A stretch of 64,000 bases of DNA, from contig NZ_JAUSTQ010000011.1 in assembly GCF_030812915.1 (NCBI RefSeq), forward strand, positions 17,094-81,093, in the 5' to 3' direction. Position 1 is the stretch's first letter; every line of letters starts with the position of its first letter. Position numbers and translations under genes: made by a program. This DNA comes from Alkalibacillus salilacus. Lineage in GTDB: Bacteria > Bacillota > Bacilli > Bacillales > Alkalibacillaceae. Shown one piece after another: positions 54,748-64,000 of this stretch. The notes under the pieces are model-generated. The model saw nothing but the letters and a program-made list of their open reading frames with translations, searched no databases and was not told the DNA's origin.

Positions 54748-55452
54748 CGATGACTCCTCCTTACGATTCTCAAACCTATTCATTTGTAGCATATTTTCTG
54801 CTTTTTGTATATCTTCAGGATTCGTTAATTTAAAATTATCCACGCTGCCTTCCACAACGATTGGCTCTAATCCTATTTCTTCTAATAACGCCACATCATC
54901 CGTTGCCATAACACCATATTTGTACGCGTGATCATGCGCTTCTTTCAGCCAATCATATTGAAATGCCTGTGGTGTTTGCGCTTGATAAAGCGTACTACGA
55001 TCTAAAGTTTTGATGCCTTGCTCTGATTGTTGTTTAACTGTATCTGTAACAGGTGTCGCTAAGAAAGCTGATCCTTGTCGTTTAGTCGCTTCAAACAAAT
55101 CATGAAGTTCATCTTGTCTAACAAATGGACGAGCACCATCATGGACAAAAGTGATCACGTTTTCTTCAACCGCTTCAACGCCCTGTCGAACACTGTCCTG
55201 ACGTTCAGCACCTCCTGTTATGTACTTCATAACCTTCCCAAAACTATATTCGTTCACGACTTCTTTCATCACATCGTGTTCATCAGCTTGCACAACAAGA
55301 TAAATTGCTCGACACAAAGGATCTTCTTCAAACACATTGAGTGTATGAGCGATTAATGGGCGATCACCTAATTGAAGTAATTGTTTATTTTGCCCTAATT
55401 CCATGCGTTTACCTTGTCCAGCCGCTAAAACAATGGCTTGATATTGTTCCAT
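54268..55452 (-). CDS. ispDF: IspD-IspF fusion (MEP cytidylyltransferase / MECDP synthase)
   Basis: A 394-residue open frame with two MEP-pathway enzymes. IspD is at 1 to about 225 ([27 protein letters not shown]), catalysing CTP + MEP to CDP-ME. IspF is at 236-394 (GQGFDVHQL, metal ligands Asp and His; [15 protein letters not shown]), forming the cyclodiphosphate. The joint is about ten residues ([12 protein letters not shown]). Codon 236 is an ATG (54745-54747) with AAGGAGGAG (54754-54762) 6 nt upstream, so IspF can also be made alone. In most Bacilli the two are adjacent separate genes. Confidence 0.95.
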   Translation of the reverse strand: MEQYQAIVLAAGQGKRMELGQNKQLLQLGDRPLIAHTLNVFEEDPLCRAIYLVVQADEHDVMKEVVNEYSFGKVMKYITGGAERQDSVRQGVEAVEENVITFVHDGARPFVRQDELHDLFEATKRQGSAFLATPVTDTVKQQSEQGIKTLDRSTLYQAQTPQAFQYDWLKEAHDHAYKYGVMATDDVALLEEIGLEPIVVEGSVDNFKLTNPEDIQKAENMLQMNRFENRKEESSMVRIGQGFDVHQLVEGRPCIIGGVEIPYDYGLKGHSDADVLLHTIADAALGAVGQGDIGRHFPDDDPQYEGYDSKQLLKEVWQDVEALGYTLGNVDCTIMAQAPKMAPYVDEMKSVIASILNAPEDQVNVKATTTEKLGFTGRKEGIAAQAVILLHETS

Positions 55453-55513
55453 GCTGCGTCTCCTATCTCATATAGAACTTGTTACATTTATTATAGGTGA
55501 ACATTTACCAAAC

Positions 55514-55563
55514 GAAAAGGGCTGACACATCACATAATTTTCATTTGATACTGCGTCAGCCCT
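55514..55563 (-). terminator. Terminator after yacL
   Basis: An 11-bp stem with a G-U pair (gggctgacaca/tgcgtcagccc), long 22-nt loop and T4 tail, 9 nt after the yacL stop. Confidence 0.75.
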
Positions 55564-55571
55564 AGGTTATT

Positions 55572-56663
55572 TTATTGCGCTTGATCTAGTGCTTTAGGTT
55601 TCGCAAAAATCATTCGGCCTGCTGAAGTTTGTAGAACACTGGTCACAATAACATCAAGACTATCACCAATATGATTCTTACCTTCTTCGACCACAATCAT
55701 CGTACCGTCATCCAAGTATGCAACGCCTTGGCGGTCTTCTTTACCCGCCTTAATGACATAGACATTCATCTCTTCGCCTGGTAGTACAACAGGCTTCACG
55801 GCATTCGCCAAATCATTAATATTTAAGACTGTCACATTCTGAAACTCAGACACTTTGTTTAAATTAAAATCATTCGTCACAAGTACACCATTCATGACCT
55901 TCGTTAATTTCACTAGTTTACTATCTACTTCCTGAATGTCTTCAAAGTCTCCCTCATAGATCTGAACATCTACAGGAACCTCTTTCTGCAACCGATTTAA
56001 AATATCTAATCCACGGCGACCACGATTCCGTTTTAACACATCTGATGAGTCTGCGATATGTTGTAATTCTTCTAACACAAAATGAGGAATAATAATAGAT
56101 CCTTCTAAAAAGTGTGTCTCGCAAATATCAGCTATTCGCCCATCAATAATCACGCTCGTATCTAAGATTTTCGGGCGAACGTCGGGAGCTTGGTTGACGT
56201 TTGCCTGATGCTCATCCGCTTCTGATTCTTTACGATTCATCGATAATAAGTTAATAAATTCATTCCGTCGTTTAAACCCGACTTGGAAGCCTAAATAGCC
56301 TAAAATCACCATGACGAATATAGGTAATATCTCAGATAAGACCGGATTACTTAAACCTTGCAAGTAAATATTAACGAGAAAGGCCAGAACTAGACCAACA
56401 ATCAAACCTAAACTACCAAATAATAAATCAGCCACTGGTGCTTTGACCAACTTCTCTTCGATCACTTTTAACAGATTGACAATATAGTCCACGAGCCAAA
56501 AAGTAGATATAAATAATATGATTGCACCTAACACTAAACCAATAAAAGGAATGAACCAACTTGACTCGTCAACGCCTACTAATGATGCAACTTCAGGTGA
56601 ATATAAGTAACCTAGTGCACCACCAGCGACCACGATAAACAATTGTATCGTCCTCTTTAACAT
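55572..56663 (-). CDS. PIN/TRAM-domain membrane protein YacL
   Basis: A 363-residue protein: four N-terminal transmembrane segments (1 to about 135), a PIN nuclease-like domain (ILDTSVIIDGRIADICETHF, LVTNDFNLNKV) and a C-terminal TRAM RNA-binding domain (GVAYLDDGTMIVVEEG). Acidic PIN residues are present. The function in Bacilli is not settled. AGGAGG upstream and its own promoter. Confidence 0.92.
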   Translation of the reverse strand: MLKRTIQLFIVVAGGALGYLYSPEVASLVGVDESSWFIPFIGLVLGAIILFISTFWLVDYIVNLLKVIEEKLVKAPVADLLFGSLGLIVGLVLAFLVNIYLQGLSNPVLSEILPIFVMVILGYLGFQVGFKRRNEFINLLSMNRKESEADEHQANVNQAPDVRPKILDTSVIIDGRIADICETHFLEGSIIIPHFVLEELQHIADSSDVLKRNRGRRGLDILNRLQKEVPVDVQIYEGDFEDIQEVDSKLVKLTKVMNGVLVTNDFNLNKVSEFQNVTVLNINDLANAVKPVVLPGEEMNVYVIKAGKEDRQGVAYLDDGTMIVVEEGKNHIGDSLDVIVTSVLQTSAGRMIFAKPKALDQAQ

Positions 56664-56737
56664 GCTTGCACCTCCTATTCTTAAGTGTTGCCAAAAGCAA
56701 AATAGAACATAAGTTAATAAATGAACTATAATAGCTT

Positions 56738-56767
56738 ATTATAGCACGCTTAAAAAAATTGAGTCAA
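56738..56767 (-). promoter_or_regulatory. yacL promoter
   Basis: TTGACT (56762-56767), 18 nt, TATAAT (56738-56743) with TGC upstream. Confidence 0.75.
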
Positions 56768-56804
56768 AAAGATATCATTATATCATCATGAAACTTTTTA
56801 TGTC

Positions 56805-56841
56805 AATTGTGTTACAAACTTTTCTCGTTTGTAACACAATT
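56805..56841 (-). promoter_or_regulatory. Perfect 15-bp hairpin at the radA stop codon
   Basis: aattgtgttacaaac (56805-56819) and gtttgtaacacaatt (56827-56841) with a 7-nt loop; the stem starts inside the radA stop codon. No T run follows, so it may be a weak terminator, an mRNA end-stabiliser or a protein site. Confidence 0.6.
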
Positions 56842-58210
56842 ACTCCAAACCTGCTTTTAGAGCCTCCTGCACAGAATTGACTCCGACTAATTCGATCCCT
56901 TCCGGTGGTGTAAAACTGCCTAGGTTATTACTCGGTAGAATAATGCGCTTAAATCCAAGTTTATGCGCTTCATGAACACGTTGTTCAATACGGGCGACCC
57001 GTCTTACTTCACCTGTCAGCCCGACTTCACCAATAAATACATCATCTGGGCGTGTCGGCTGGTCTCGGAAACTTGAAGAGACACTAATAGCAACCGCTAA
57101 ATCAATCGCAGGCTCATCTAATTTCACCCCACCAGCGACTTTTACGTAAGCATCTTGGTTTTGTAACAATAAGCCAGCTCGTTTTTCTAAGACCGCCATT
57201 AGTAACGGGACTCGATTATGATCAAGTCCTGTTGCCATTCTGCGTGAATGACCAAATTGGGTCGGGGAGATCAATGCTTGAATTTCCACTAGCATTGGAC
57301 GAGTCCCTTCCAACGAGGCGACTACTGTTGAACCTGCTACCCCTTGAGATCGCTCTTCTAAAAAGATTTCTGATGGATTACTGACTTCTTTTAACCCTTC
57401 TTCTTTCATCTCAAAAATGCCCATCTCATGCGTGCTTCCGAAACGGTTTTTGACACTGCGAAGAATTCGAAATGTATGATGGCGCTCACCTTCAAAATAT
57501 AAAACCGTATCAACCATATGTTCTAACAAACGCGGGCCTGCAATCGCTCCTTCTTTTGTTACGTGACCCACAATGAAGATCGAGATCCCTTTCGATTTTG
57601 CCACTTTCATTAAGGCGCTCGTACATTCACGAACTTGTGAAACAGAACCTGGTGCTGAGGTGACCGCATCATTAAAGATGGTCTGAATCGAATCGATGAC
57701 AACAAATGATGGGTTCATTTGATCAATCGCATCAATTACATATTCTAAATTTGTTTCAGCCATAATGTATAAATGATCCTCATTCGCATCGAGTCGGTCA
57801 GACCGGAGTTTCGTTTGCTTTTCCGATTCTTCACCAGAGATGTACAACACATTCATATGATTGTTCGCCACTTGAGATGATAGCTGAAGTAATAATGTCG
57901 ACTTACCTATACCAGGGTCACCTCCAATAAGAACAAGCGAACCAGGTACAATGCCACCACCTAGTACACGATTTAACTCTTCCATTTGCGTCGATAAACG
58001 TTCCTCTTCTTGTGAAGATACTTCTTTAATCGATTGAGGTTTCTTTCGTTGTTTAGAGGATTCACCTGATACTTGATGACGATCAGCGTTTTTTGACACC
58101 TTTTCCTCAACTAATGTATTCCATTGGTGACAAGCTGGACATTTCCCCATCCACTTCGGTGATTCATAGCCACATTCCTGACAGAAAAAGATCACTTTTG
58201 ATTTAGCCAT
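56840..58210 (-). CDS. radA: DNA repair protein RadA
   Basis: A 456-residue RecA-like helicase. N-terminal zinc finger (Cys10, Cys13, Cys24, Cys27), Walker [11 protein letters not shown], RadA motif [10 protein letters not shown], and a C-terminal Lon-like domain. It promotes branch migration in recombination. It has its own extended -10 promoter after the clpC terminator. Confidence 0.97.
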   Translation of the reverse strand: MAKSKVIFFCQECGYESPKWMGKCPACHQWNTLVEEKVSKNADRHQVSGESSKQRKKPQSIKEVSSQEEERLSTQMEELNRVLGGGIVPGSLVLIGGDPGIGKSTLLLQLSSQVANNHMNVLYISGEESEKQTKLRSDRLDANEDHLYIMAETNLEYVIDAIDQMNPSFVVIDSIQTIFNDAVTSAPGSVSQVRECTSALMKVAKSKGISIFIVGHVTKEGAIAGPRLLEHMVDTVLYFEGERHHTFRILRSVKNRFGSTHEMGIFEMKEEGLKEVSNPSEIFLEERSQGVAGSTVVASLEGTRPMLVEIQALISPTQFGHSRRMATGLDHNRVPLLMAVLEKRAGLLLQNQDAYVKVAGGVKLDEPAIDLAVAISVSSSFRDQPTRPDDVFIGEVGLTGEVRRVARIEQRVHEAHKLGFKRIILPSNNLGSFTPPEGIELVGVNSVQEALKAGLE

Positions 58211-58241
58211 AATTTACTCCCTTTCCTATGTAGGTGCTTAC

Positions 58242-58250
58242 ATTATAACA
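58242..58250 (-). promoter_or_regulatory. Extended -10 promoter for radA
   Basis: TGTTATAAT on the minus strand (TATAAT 58242-58247, TG just upstream), directly behind the clpC terminator. Confidence 0.55.
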
Positions 58251-58255
58251 AAGTA

Positions 58256-58290
58256 GAAAAACAGCCGGATTATCTATGAATCCGGCTGTT
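58256..58290 (-). terminator. Terminator of the ctsR-clpC operon
   Basis: A perfect 12-bp stem (aacagccggatt/aatccggctgtt), 7-nt loop and T5 tail. Confidence 0.92.
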
Positions 58291-58294
58291 AATC

Positions 58295-60757
58295 TTATGA
58301 TTGTTCATTTGTTTCAGGTTCCAGATCCTTCGTGGAGGCAATATAGAATTCACCTTCTTCATTGACGTCAATTTCTACTTCTTGCCCTGTTTGAATCGTA
58401 CCACGAAGAAGTTCTTCTGATAAGAAGTCTTCCACATTCTTCTGAAGTGAACGACGTAAAGGTCGAGCACCATATTCTAGGTCCATACCTTCATCAGCGA
58501 TCTTCTTAATCGCTTCATCCGTTAAAGTGAAGTTAATTTCACTTTCAGACAGACGGTTTTGTAATTGTTTAACCATGAGTTGGACAATTTCTTGAATATG
58601 CTCTTCTTCGAGTGAATGGAAAACGATCGTCTCGTCGATACGGTTTAAGAATTCTGGACGGAATGCTTTCTTCAATTCATCCATCACTTTCGATTTCATT
58701 TGTTTATGATCTTGATGGTTATCGTCAACACTGAAACCAACGTATTTCTGACGACGTAATTCTTGAGCACCCACGTTTGATGTCATAATTAAGACTGTAT
58801 TACGGAAGTCAACTACACGACCTTTCGCATCAGTCAAACGACCATCTTCTAAGACTTGTAGTAAGATGTTAAAGACTTCAGGGTGCGCCTTTTCAATTTC
58901 GTCTAATAGAATAACGGAATAAGGTTTCGTACGTACTTTTTCCGTTAATTGGCCACCTTCTTCATAGCCTACATAACCAGGAGGAGAACCAACTAGACGA
59001 GATGTCGCATGTTTTTCCATATATTCGGACATATCCATACGAATCATTGCATCTTCATCACCGAACATAGAAGACGCTAATGCGCGTGCTAATTCTGTCT
59101 TACCGACACCCGTTGGTCCTAAGAAGATAAAGGAACCAATTGGACGCTTCGGATCTTTCAAGCCTGCACGAGCACGACGAACTGCTTTGGCAACTGCATC
59201 GACCGCTTCGTTTTGACCAATGACACGATCATGAAGTGTTTGCTCTAGGTTGAGTAAGCGTTCTTTATCATCCTTCGCTAAGCGAGAAACAGGTACTCCC
59301 GTCCATGTCGAGACAACTTGAGCGATATCTTCAAGCGTTACTTCAGAATCTTCTTTACCTTGCTTTTCTTTCCATTCGTCTTTCGTCTTCTCTAGTTCAT
59401 CTTTTAATTTCTGTTCTTTATCGCGTAGAGAAGCAGCTTTTTCAAATTCTTGACTTTGTACAGCCGCATCTTTCTCTTTCTTCACTTCATCTAATTTTTG
59501 TTCAAGTTCTTTTAAATTAGGTGGCGCTGTGTAACTTCTTAAACGCACACGTGATGCTGCTTCATCTATTAAATCAATCGCTTTGTCTGGTAAGAAACGA
59601 TCCGTGATATAACGATCTGATAGGCGAACAGCACTTTCAATCGCTTCAGGTGAAATCGTGACACGGTGATGTGCTTCATAACGGTCACGTAACCCTTCAA
59701 GAATTTGTTGTGATTCTTCCGGTGTTGGTTCATCAACTTGAACCGGTTGGAAACGACGCTCTAACGCGGCATCTTTTTCGATATATTTACGATATTCATC
59801 TAATGTTGTAGCACCAATACATTGTAGATCGCCACGCGCTAGAGCTGGTTTCAAGATGTTTGAAGCGTCGATTGCGCCTTCAGCACCACCAGCACCAATT
59901 AATGTGTGTAATTCGTCAATGAATAGAATCACATTATTAGCTTGGCGAATTTCTTCCATGACTTTTTTCAAACGATCTTCGAATTCACCGCGGTATTTAG
60001 TTCCTGCAACAACAGTACCCATATCGAGTGTCATGACGCGTTTATCACGTAAAATTTCTGGCACTTCATTATTAACGATTTGTTGTGCAAGGCCTTCAGC
60101 AATCGCTGTTTTACCAACACCAGGCTCACCAATTAGAACCGGGTTGTTTTTACGGCGGCGGCTTAACACTTGAATGACACGTTCAATTTCTTCAGCACGA
60201 CCAATAACAGGGTCGATATTGCTTTCTTGTGCCACTGCTGTTAAGTCTCTGGCTAATGAATCAAGTGTTGGTGTGCTTGCATTGCTTGATTGTTTTTGTT
60301 GACGGTTATTACCTGTTGATTCGTTACTGCCTAGCAGTTGTAACACTTGCTGGCGCGCTTTATTTAGACTAACACCTAAGTTGTTAAAGACGCGTGCAGC
60401 CACACCTTCGCCTTCACGAATTAAGCCTAGTAAGATATGCTCTGTTCCAACATACGAATGATTTAATTTACGCGCTTCATCCATTGATAATTCAATGACT
60501 TTCTTCGCACGTGGTGTGTAATGAATCGTTTGTTGTTCACTTTGACCGACACCGATTAATTGTTCAACTTCCTGTTGGATTTGTTCGGCTGTCACGTTTA
60601 ATGACGACAGTGCCTTAGCTGCAATACCTTCGCCCTCTTTCACTAAGCCGAGTAATATATGTTCTGTTCCGATATTATTATGACCTAATCGAACAGCTTC
60701 TTCTTGAGATAAAGCTAACACTTTTTGTGCTCTCTCTGTAAATCGTCCAAACATCAT
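58295..60757 (-). CDS. clpC: AAA+ unfoldase ClpC
   Basis: An 820-residue Hsp100. Two Clp_N repeats (1 to about 150), AAA-1 (GEPGVGKT), a middle domain with a UVR-like segment ([17 protein letters not shown]), and AAA-2 (GPTGVGKTE). With ClpP and adaptors such as McsB it degrades arginine-phosphorylated or misfolded proteins. AAGGAGG 9 nt upstream; 19 nt after mcsB. Confidence 0.98.
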   Translation of the reverse strand: MMFGRFTERAQKVLALSQEEAVRLGHNNIGTEHILLGLVKEGEGIAAKALSSLNVTAEQIQQEVEQLIGVGQSEQQTIHYTPRAKKVIELSMDEARKLNHSYVGTEHILLGLIREGEGVAARVFNNLGVSLNKARQQVLQLLGSNESTGNNRQQKQSSNASTPTLDSLARDLTAVAQESNIDPVIGRAEEIERVIQVLSRRRKNNPVLIGEPGVGKTAIAEGLAQQIVNNEVPEILRDKRVMTLDMGTVVAGTKYRGEFEDRLKKVMEEIRQANNVILFIDELHTLIGAGGAEGAIDASNILKPALARGDLQCIGATTLDEYRKYIEKDAALERRFQPVQVDEPTPEESQQILEGLRDRYEAHHRVTISPEAIESAVRLSDRYITDRFLPDKAIDLIDEAASRVRLRSYTAPPNLKELEQKLDEVKKEKDAAVQSQEFEKAASLRDKEQKLKDELEKTKDEWKEKQGKEDSEVTLEDIAQVVSTWTGVPVSRLAKDDKERLLNLEQTLHDRVIGQNEAVDAVAKAVRRARAGLKDPKRPIGSFIFLGPTGVGKTELARALASSMFGDEDAMIRMDMSEYMEKHATSRLVGSPPGYVGYEEGGQLTEKVRTKPYSVILLDEIEKAHPEVFNILLQVLEDGRLTDAKGRVVDFRNTVLIMTSNVGAQELRRQKYVGFSVDDNHQDHKQMKSKVMDELKKAFRPEFLNRIDETIVFHSLEEEHIQEIVQLMVKQLQNRLSESEINFTLTDEAIKKIADEGMDLEYGARPLRRSLQKNVEDFLSEELLRGTIQTGQEVEIDVNEEGEFYIASTKDLEPETNEQS

Positions 60758-60776
60758 ATCTGTTTGCCTCCTTCAA

Positions 60777-61844
60777 TTAATATTGCTCTAATTGTAATCG
60801 TTCACGAATTAAGTTCGCTCTAAACCAATCACGTTCACCTGGTTGTAGAGATTTTTTCGCGTAGTGTTGTAAAAAGCCCGGCTGCGTTAGCACCATTAAC
60901 TCATTCAAAATGGTTTTCGAAATGTTTTTGATTAAGCCTAAATCAATGCCTAATCGGACATCTGATAAACATTTTGCCGCTTCCTTCGATTCAATGATAC
61001 GGCTATGAGCCAACACACCGTAAGACCTAAATATCCGGTCCTCTAACTGTATACCCGATTGTTGCATCACCCATTCACGGGATTGACGTTCACTTTCAAT
61101 GACTTGGCTTACAACACTTTGTAAATCTTGAATAATATCCTCTTCTGACTTACCAAGCGTCATTTGATTAGATATTTGATACAACGCACCCAACGCTTCA
61201 CTGCCTTCGCCATAAATTCCACGAACCACTAACCCTAATTTGTTAATCTCAGGAGCCATTCGGGTCATTTGATTCGTCATCGTTAACGCTGGTAAATGCA
61301 TCATAACCGATGCTCGCAAGCCCGTTCCGACATTAGTTGGACAACTTGTTAAATACCCTTTTTCTTCATTAAACGCATACCGCGTTCGTTCTTCAAACCA
61401 ATCATCTAACTTCTGGGCTTGTTGTAGGGCCTCAGATAAACCTAAGCCTGGGTAATAGAGTTGAATTCTTAAATGATCCTCTTCATTAATCATCACTGAT
61501 GCCTGCTCATTTTCCGAAATTAGCACCGCGCCTGTTTGACTATTTTCAGCTAAATTAGGACTCATCAAATGTTTTTCAACTAAAACCCGTTTTTCAACCG
61601 GCTCTGTATCAGCCATCTTCACTAACTGAAACTTTTTAAAATCCTCATAAGATTGATTATTAAACTCCTGCTCAATATGCTGGAGTACCTTTTCTTGTGA
61701 TGATTGGTCTCCACTAGTCGGGAAAGGAACTTGTTCTAAATTCCGTGCCAAACGGATTCGTGTGCTTAAGACAATATCCGAATCCTGACCTTCATCATTC
61801 ATCCATGGGCTGATGGCATCATTAATAAAATCTTGTAAAGACAT
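60777..61844 (-). CDS. mcsB: Protein arginine kinase McsB
   Basis: A 355-residue phosphagen-kinase-like enzyme that phosphorylates arginines ([33 protein letters not shown]). It marks proteins for ClpCP and inactivates CtsR. Its first base is the last of mcsA. Confidence 0.97.
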   Translation of the reverse strand: MSLQDFINDAISPWMNDEGQDSDIVLSTRIRLARNLEQVPFPTSGDQSSQEKVLQHIEQEFNNQSYEDFKKFQLVKMADTEPVEKRVLVEKHLMSPNLAENSQTGAVLISENEQASVMINEEDHLRIQLYYPGLGLSEALQQAQKLDDWFEERTRYAFNEEKGYLTSCPTNVGTGLRASVMMHLPALTMTNQMTRMAPEINKLGLVVRGIYGEGSEALGALYQISNQMTLGKSEEDIIQDLQSVVSQVIESERQSREWVMQQSGIQLEDRIFRSYGVLAHSRIIESKEAAKCLSDVRLGIDLGLIKNISKTILNELMVLTQPGFLQHYAKKSLQPGERDWFRANLIRERLQLEQY

Positions 61845-62383
61845 TACGCTTCACCCCCATGATCATCATGCAGTTCTTCTTTTAAATGACGGATTCGATC
61901 TCGAATATTCGCAGCTTCCTCGAAATCTTCTTCATTAATTTTTTGCTGCATCTGTTCTTGGAGTTGATTAATTTCCCTGTGCTTATGCAAATTACCGCCT
62001 AGTCTCTTCGGGATTTTCCCAACATGTTCCGTATTCCCACTATGAACACGTTTAAATATCGGATCTAGATAATCTGAAAAGGCTTCATAACATTGGCTAC
62101 AGCCGAATTTCCCTTGATGTCTAAACTCATGATACGTTAAGCCACATCCTTCACATTTGATCGTTTGTGCAGAGGTCATCTGTTGTTGGGATTGATCCTT
62201 TGTTTGATCAAACGGGAACATATTCGTTAGAAAGTGGTGAAGGGATAAGTTTTCATTTGCAAAATCCATATAACCCTCACCTTGAGCACATTGCTCACAT
62301 AAATGCATTTCTTTCTTTTGTCCATTAACGACTTGTGTGTAATGAACAGAAGCTTCTCGCTCTTGGCAATTTTGACATAACAT
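61844..62383 (-). CDS. mcsA: McsA, activator of McsB
   Basis: A 179-residue zinc protein: CxxC pairs (CQNC, CEQC, CEGC, CSQC) and a C-terminal UVR motif ([20 protein letters not shown]). Start at 62383 (MLCQNCQ) because GGAGGGG lies just upstream; the ATG at 62401 overlaps the ctsR stop and lies before this site. Confidence 0.95.
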   Translation of the reverse strand: MLCQNCQEREASVHYTQVVNGQKKEMHLCEQCAQGEGYMDFANENLSLHHFLTNMFPFDQTKDQSQQQMTSAQTIKCEGCGLTYHEFRHQGKFGCSQCYEAFSDYLDPIFKRVHSGNTEHVGKIPKRLGGNLHKHREINQLQEQMQQKINEEDFEEAANIRDRIRHLKEELHDDHGGEA

Positions 62384-62397
62384 TTTAACCCCTCCAA

Positions 62398-62862
62398 TCA
62401 ACCGTGCATTTTGATGGTCGTTAATAGTTCTTTAAAAATCTTAGCGCGAATAATATCACGATCCGGTAATGGTATATCCAGAATATCTCGATGCATAACT
62501 TTCTCCATTAATCGTTTTTCACGCTCTGTTATCAAATTTTCTTCTTTAAGACGTTCAACCAAATCAAATGAAGCTTGTTGAGTTAAAGGTTGATTCGATG
62601 CCAAATCCATCTCTTTTAGCAGAGCTTCATTCGATTTCGGCTGTAAGCGAATGATACGGATATAGCCGCCACCACCACGCTTACTTTCCACTAAATAACC
62701 TTTTTCAAGCGTAAATCGCGTATTAATCACATAATTTATTTGAGAAGGGACACATTCAAAACGGTCAGCAATTTCACTGCGCTTTAATTCAACGACATCA
62801 CTCTGACTCGACTGAATGACTTGCTTTAAGTACGCTTCAATTACATCGGATATATTCCTCAC
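62398..62862 (-). CDS. ctsR: Heat-shock repressor CtsR
   Basis: A 154-residue winged-helix repressor of class III heat-shock genes; the conserved glycine-rich wing VESKRGGGGYIRI is intact. Start is GTG (62862) after AAGGAGGG; the ATG at 62886 overlaps no site. Binds its own promoter at 62913-62929. Confidence 0.97.
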   Translation of the reverse strand: MRNISDVIEAYLKQVIQSSQSDVVELKRSEIADRFECVPSQINYVINTRFTLEKGYLVESKRGGGGYIRIIRLQPKSNEALLKEMDLASNQPLTQQASFDLVERLKEENLITEREKRLMEKVMHRDILDIPLPDRDIIRAKIFKELLTTIKMHG

Positions 62863-62912
62863 CGTTGCTCCCTCCTTACTTCTCAATCATTTATAATTGA
62901 TCAAAGTTTGAC

Positions 62913-62965
62913 TTTGACTATCTTTGACTATACTTTCATTATACTGATATTTTTCTATGTTGCAA
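62913..62965 (-). promoter_or_regulatory. CtsR operator and ctsR promoter
   Basis: The minus strand reads AGTCAAAGATAGTCAAA (62913-62929), exactly the heptad-N3-heptad CtsR box, followed by a third partial heptad GTCAAAC. The promoter is TTGCAA (62960-62965), 16 nt, TATAAT (62938-62943); the box lies over the start point. Confidence 0.92.
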
Positions 62966-63005
62966 ATGATTTGATTGTTTGCTTTTGTAATAGTTATTTT
63001 TGCAT

Positions 63006-63045
63006 AAAAAAACGTGTGAACACTGGCACAAATAGTGTTCACACG
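63006..63045 (-). terminator. Terminator after the mgtC-type gene
   Basis: A perfect 12-bp stem (cgtgtgaacact/agtgttcacacg), 9-nt loop and T7 tail, 13 nt past the stop. Confidence 0.93.
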
Positions 63046-63058
63046 TTATCTAATACTA

Positions 63059-63787
63059 TTATTTATTGGTTATATCCATATCATCATTATTATAAATATA
63101 AGTGACATCATTCAATTTACTTAACTGATTTAATAATTCATGTCGGTTAAATTCTTGACGTTTCTCAAGCTCAATATGGACATTCCGACGATCCATTTCA
63201 TCACTCTTAATTTCCATTCGCTTAATTTGTAGCCGAAATTCTTCTAATAAATCTAGAATCTCTCCAATATGAGCCTCTTGATTAATTAATAAATGCAGTT
63301 GATTTTTATCCTTATGACGCGTAAATAATTTCTCAAATGAGTTAAGAAAAATTAAACTTAGTAATACAACTAATGTTGCAAGAATTCCTAAGGCATACAT
63401 ACCTGCACCAATAACTAACCCTAATCCAGCAACAGTCCAGATAGACGCAGCCGTTGTTAAACCTCTGATCGTCATACCATGAACAAGAATCGTTCCTGCT
63501 CCCAAAAAGCCGATCCCGCTAATTACATAAGAAGGGATACGAGCTGGGTCAAAACGGACTGTATCATGATCATTAATATAAGGGTCAAAACCATAAACTG
63601 ATAGTAACATCATTACACAGGCACCTACACCAACTAATATATGAGTGCGGAAACCTGCTTGATGGTTTTTTAATTCACGTTCAAAACCAATCAATCCACA
63701 TAGTACTGTCGCAAGTAATACACGATATAACATGGTATCAAAATTTTCATTAATGAATTGTTCATTTATATATTGGATCAAGTCCAT
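63059..63787 (-). CDS. MgtC/SapB-family membrane protein
   Basis: A 242-residue protein with about five transmembrane segments (YRVLLATVLCGLIGFEREL, GAGTILVHGMTIRGLTTAA) and a C-terminal ACT-like cytoplasmic domain (HLLINQEAHIGEILDLLEEF). MgtC relatives affect magnesium homeostasis and ATP synthase; the substrate is unproven. The start has GAGGAG upstream. It sits between the rrn terminator and ctsR. Confidence 0.9.
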   Translation of the reverse strand: MDLIQYINEQFINENFDTMLYRVLLATVLCGLIGFERELKNHQAGFRTHILVGVGACVMMLLSVYGFDPYINDHDTVRFDPARIPSYVISGIGFLGAGTILVHGMTIRGLTTAASIWTVAGLGLVIGAGMYALGILATLVVLLSLIFLNSFEKLFTRHKDKNQLHLLINQEAHIGEILDLLEEFRLQIKRMEIKSDEMDRRNVHIELEKRQEFNRHELLNQLSKLNDVTYIYNNDDMDITNK

Positions 63788-63861
63788 TTCAATTTCACTC
63801 CTCTTAACAAACCAGTTCCCTTTTATGTATGAATACTGTTTAATTATTATTCCATCATAAA

Positions 63862-63898
63862 CAAAAAAAGCTAAGAAGACAATATATCTCTTAGCTTT
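63862..63898 (-). terminator. rrn operon terminator
   Basis: A 10-bp stem (aaagctaaga/tcttagcttt), 12-nt loop, T7 tail, directly after the 5S gene. Confidence 0.92.
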
Positions 63899-63904
63899 AA
63901 TGAT

Positions 63905-64000
63905 GTGCCCGGCGGCGTCCTACTCTCGCAGGGGAAGAACCCCAACTACCATCGGCGCTAGAGAGCTTAACTGCTGTGTTCGGCATGGGAACAGGTGTGA
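63905..64000 (-). rRNA. rrf: 5S ribosomal RNA, 3' part
   Basis: Minus-strand 5S with TCACACCTGTTCCCATGCCG, AAGCTCTCTAGCGCCGATGG and the 3' end GAGTAGGACGCCGCCGGGC. The 5' roughly 20 nt and the rest of the rrn operon lie beyond the window. Confidence 0.97.

Noticed and set aside
54738..54775. Sequencing frameshift at the ispD-ispF joint
   Set aside because: A frameshift is not needed: both domains are in one frame, and codons through the joint read normally. A lost stop codon explains it better.

Overview
The window is from a low-GC Gram-positive bacterium of the Bacillaceae. The gene order from 5S rRNA through ctsR-mcsA-mcsB-clpC-radA, yacL, ispD/ispF, gltX, cysE-cysS, mrnC, rlmB, yacP, sigH, rpmG-secE-nusG, rplKA-rplJL, rpoBC, the str operon and the S10-spc-alpha cluster is the Bacillus arrangement, and the proteins read like those of halotolerant or alkaliphilic relatives of Bacillus. 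The genus cannot be fixed from the sequence alone. Apart from a truncated racemase-type gene near 8000, every gene lies on the minus strand, so transcription runs from high to low coordinates.

Region by region, in transcription order. 63.9-64.0 kb: 3' end of a 5S rRNA gene and the rrn terminator. 63.0-63.8: an mgtC/sapB-type membrane protein. 58.3-62.9: the ctsR-mcsA-mcsB-clpC heat-shock operon behind a CtsR box. 55.6-58.2: radA and the PIN/TRAM protein YacL. 54.3-55.5: ispD and ispF fused in frame. 52.8-54.2: gltX. 50.0-52.7: a cysteine T-box, then cysE-cysS-mrnC, followed by rlmB and yacP (rae1). 46.9-48.7: sigH, rpmG, secE, nusG. 43.5-46.8: rplK, rplA, rplJ, rplL and an rsmC-like methyltransferase. 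35.9-43.1: rpoB and rpoC. 31.0-35.8: L7Ae-like protein, rpsL, rpsG, fusA, tuf. 15.7-30.8: one long S10-spc-alpha run from rpsJ to rplQ. 9.5-15.6: ecfA1-ecfA2-ecfT-truA with purB-purH attached. 8.2-9.2: rplM-rpsI.

Below about 8.2 kb the chromosome becomes accessory. There is a partly decayed amino-acid metabolism block (YheO/DauR-type regulator, RidA, threonine-synthase-like PLP enzyme, an asparaginase stub and a divergent D-threonine-aldolase-like stub), a small anchored protein, an LprI-type lipoprotein, an SDR oxidoreductase, a TetR plus DHA2 efflux operon, and the start of an ArsR-family regulator behind a clear palindromic operator.

Observations most worth following: (1) an array of 11-12 units with an exact 20-bp period between purH and rplM; (2) Tyr instead of Asp in the rifampicin-binding cluster of RpoB; (3) an in-frame IspD-IspF fusion that keeps a perfect internal ribosome-binding site and start for IspF; (4) terminator-like structures in the nusG and rpoB leaders, suggesting attenuation; (5) two neighbouring genes whose only well-placed start codon is ATT; (6) near-identical terminators flanking the accessory block; (7) purB-purH placed inside the ribosomal-protein neighbourhood. 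No complete, previously unknown multi-gene system is evident. The 20-bp array is the best candidate for something undescribed.
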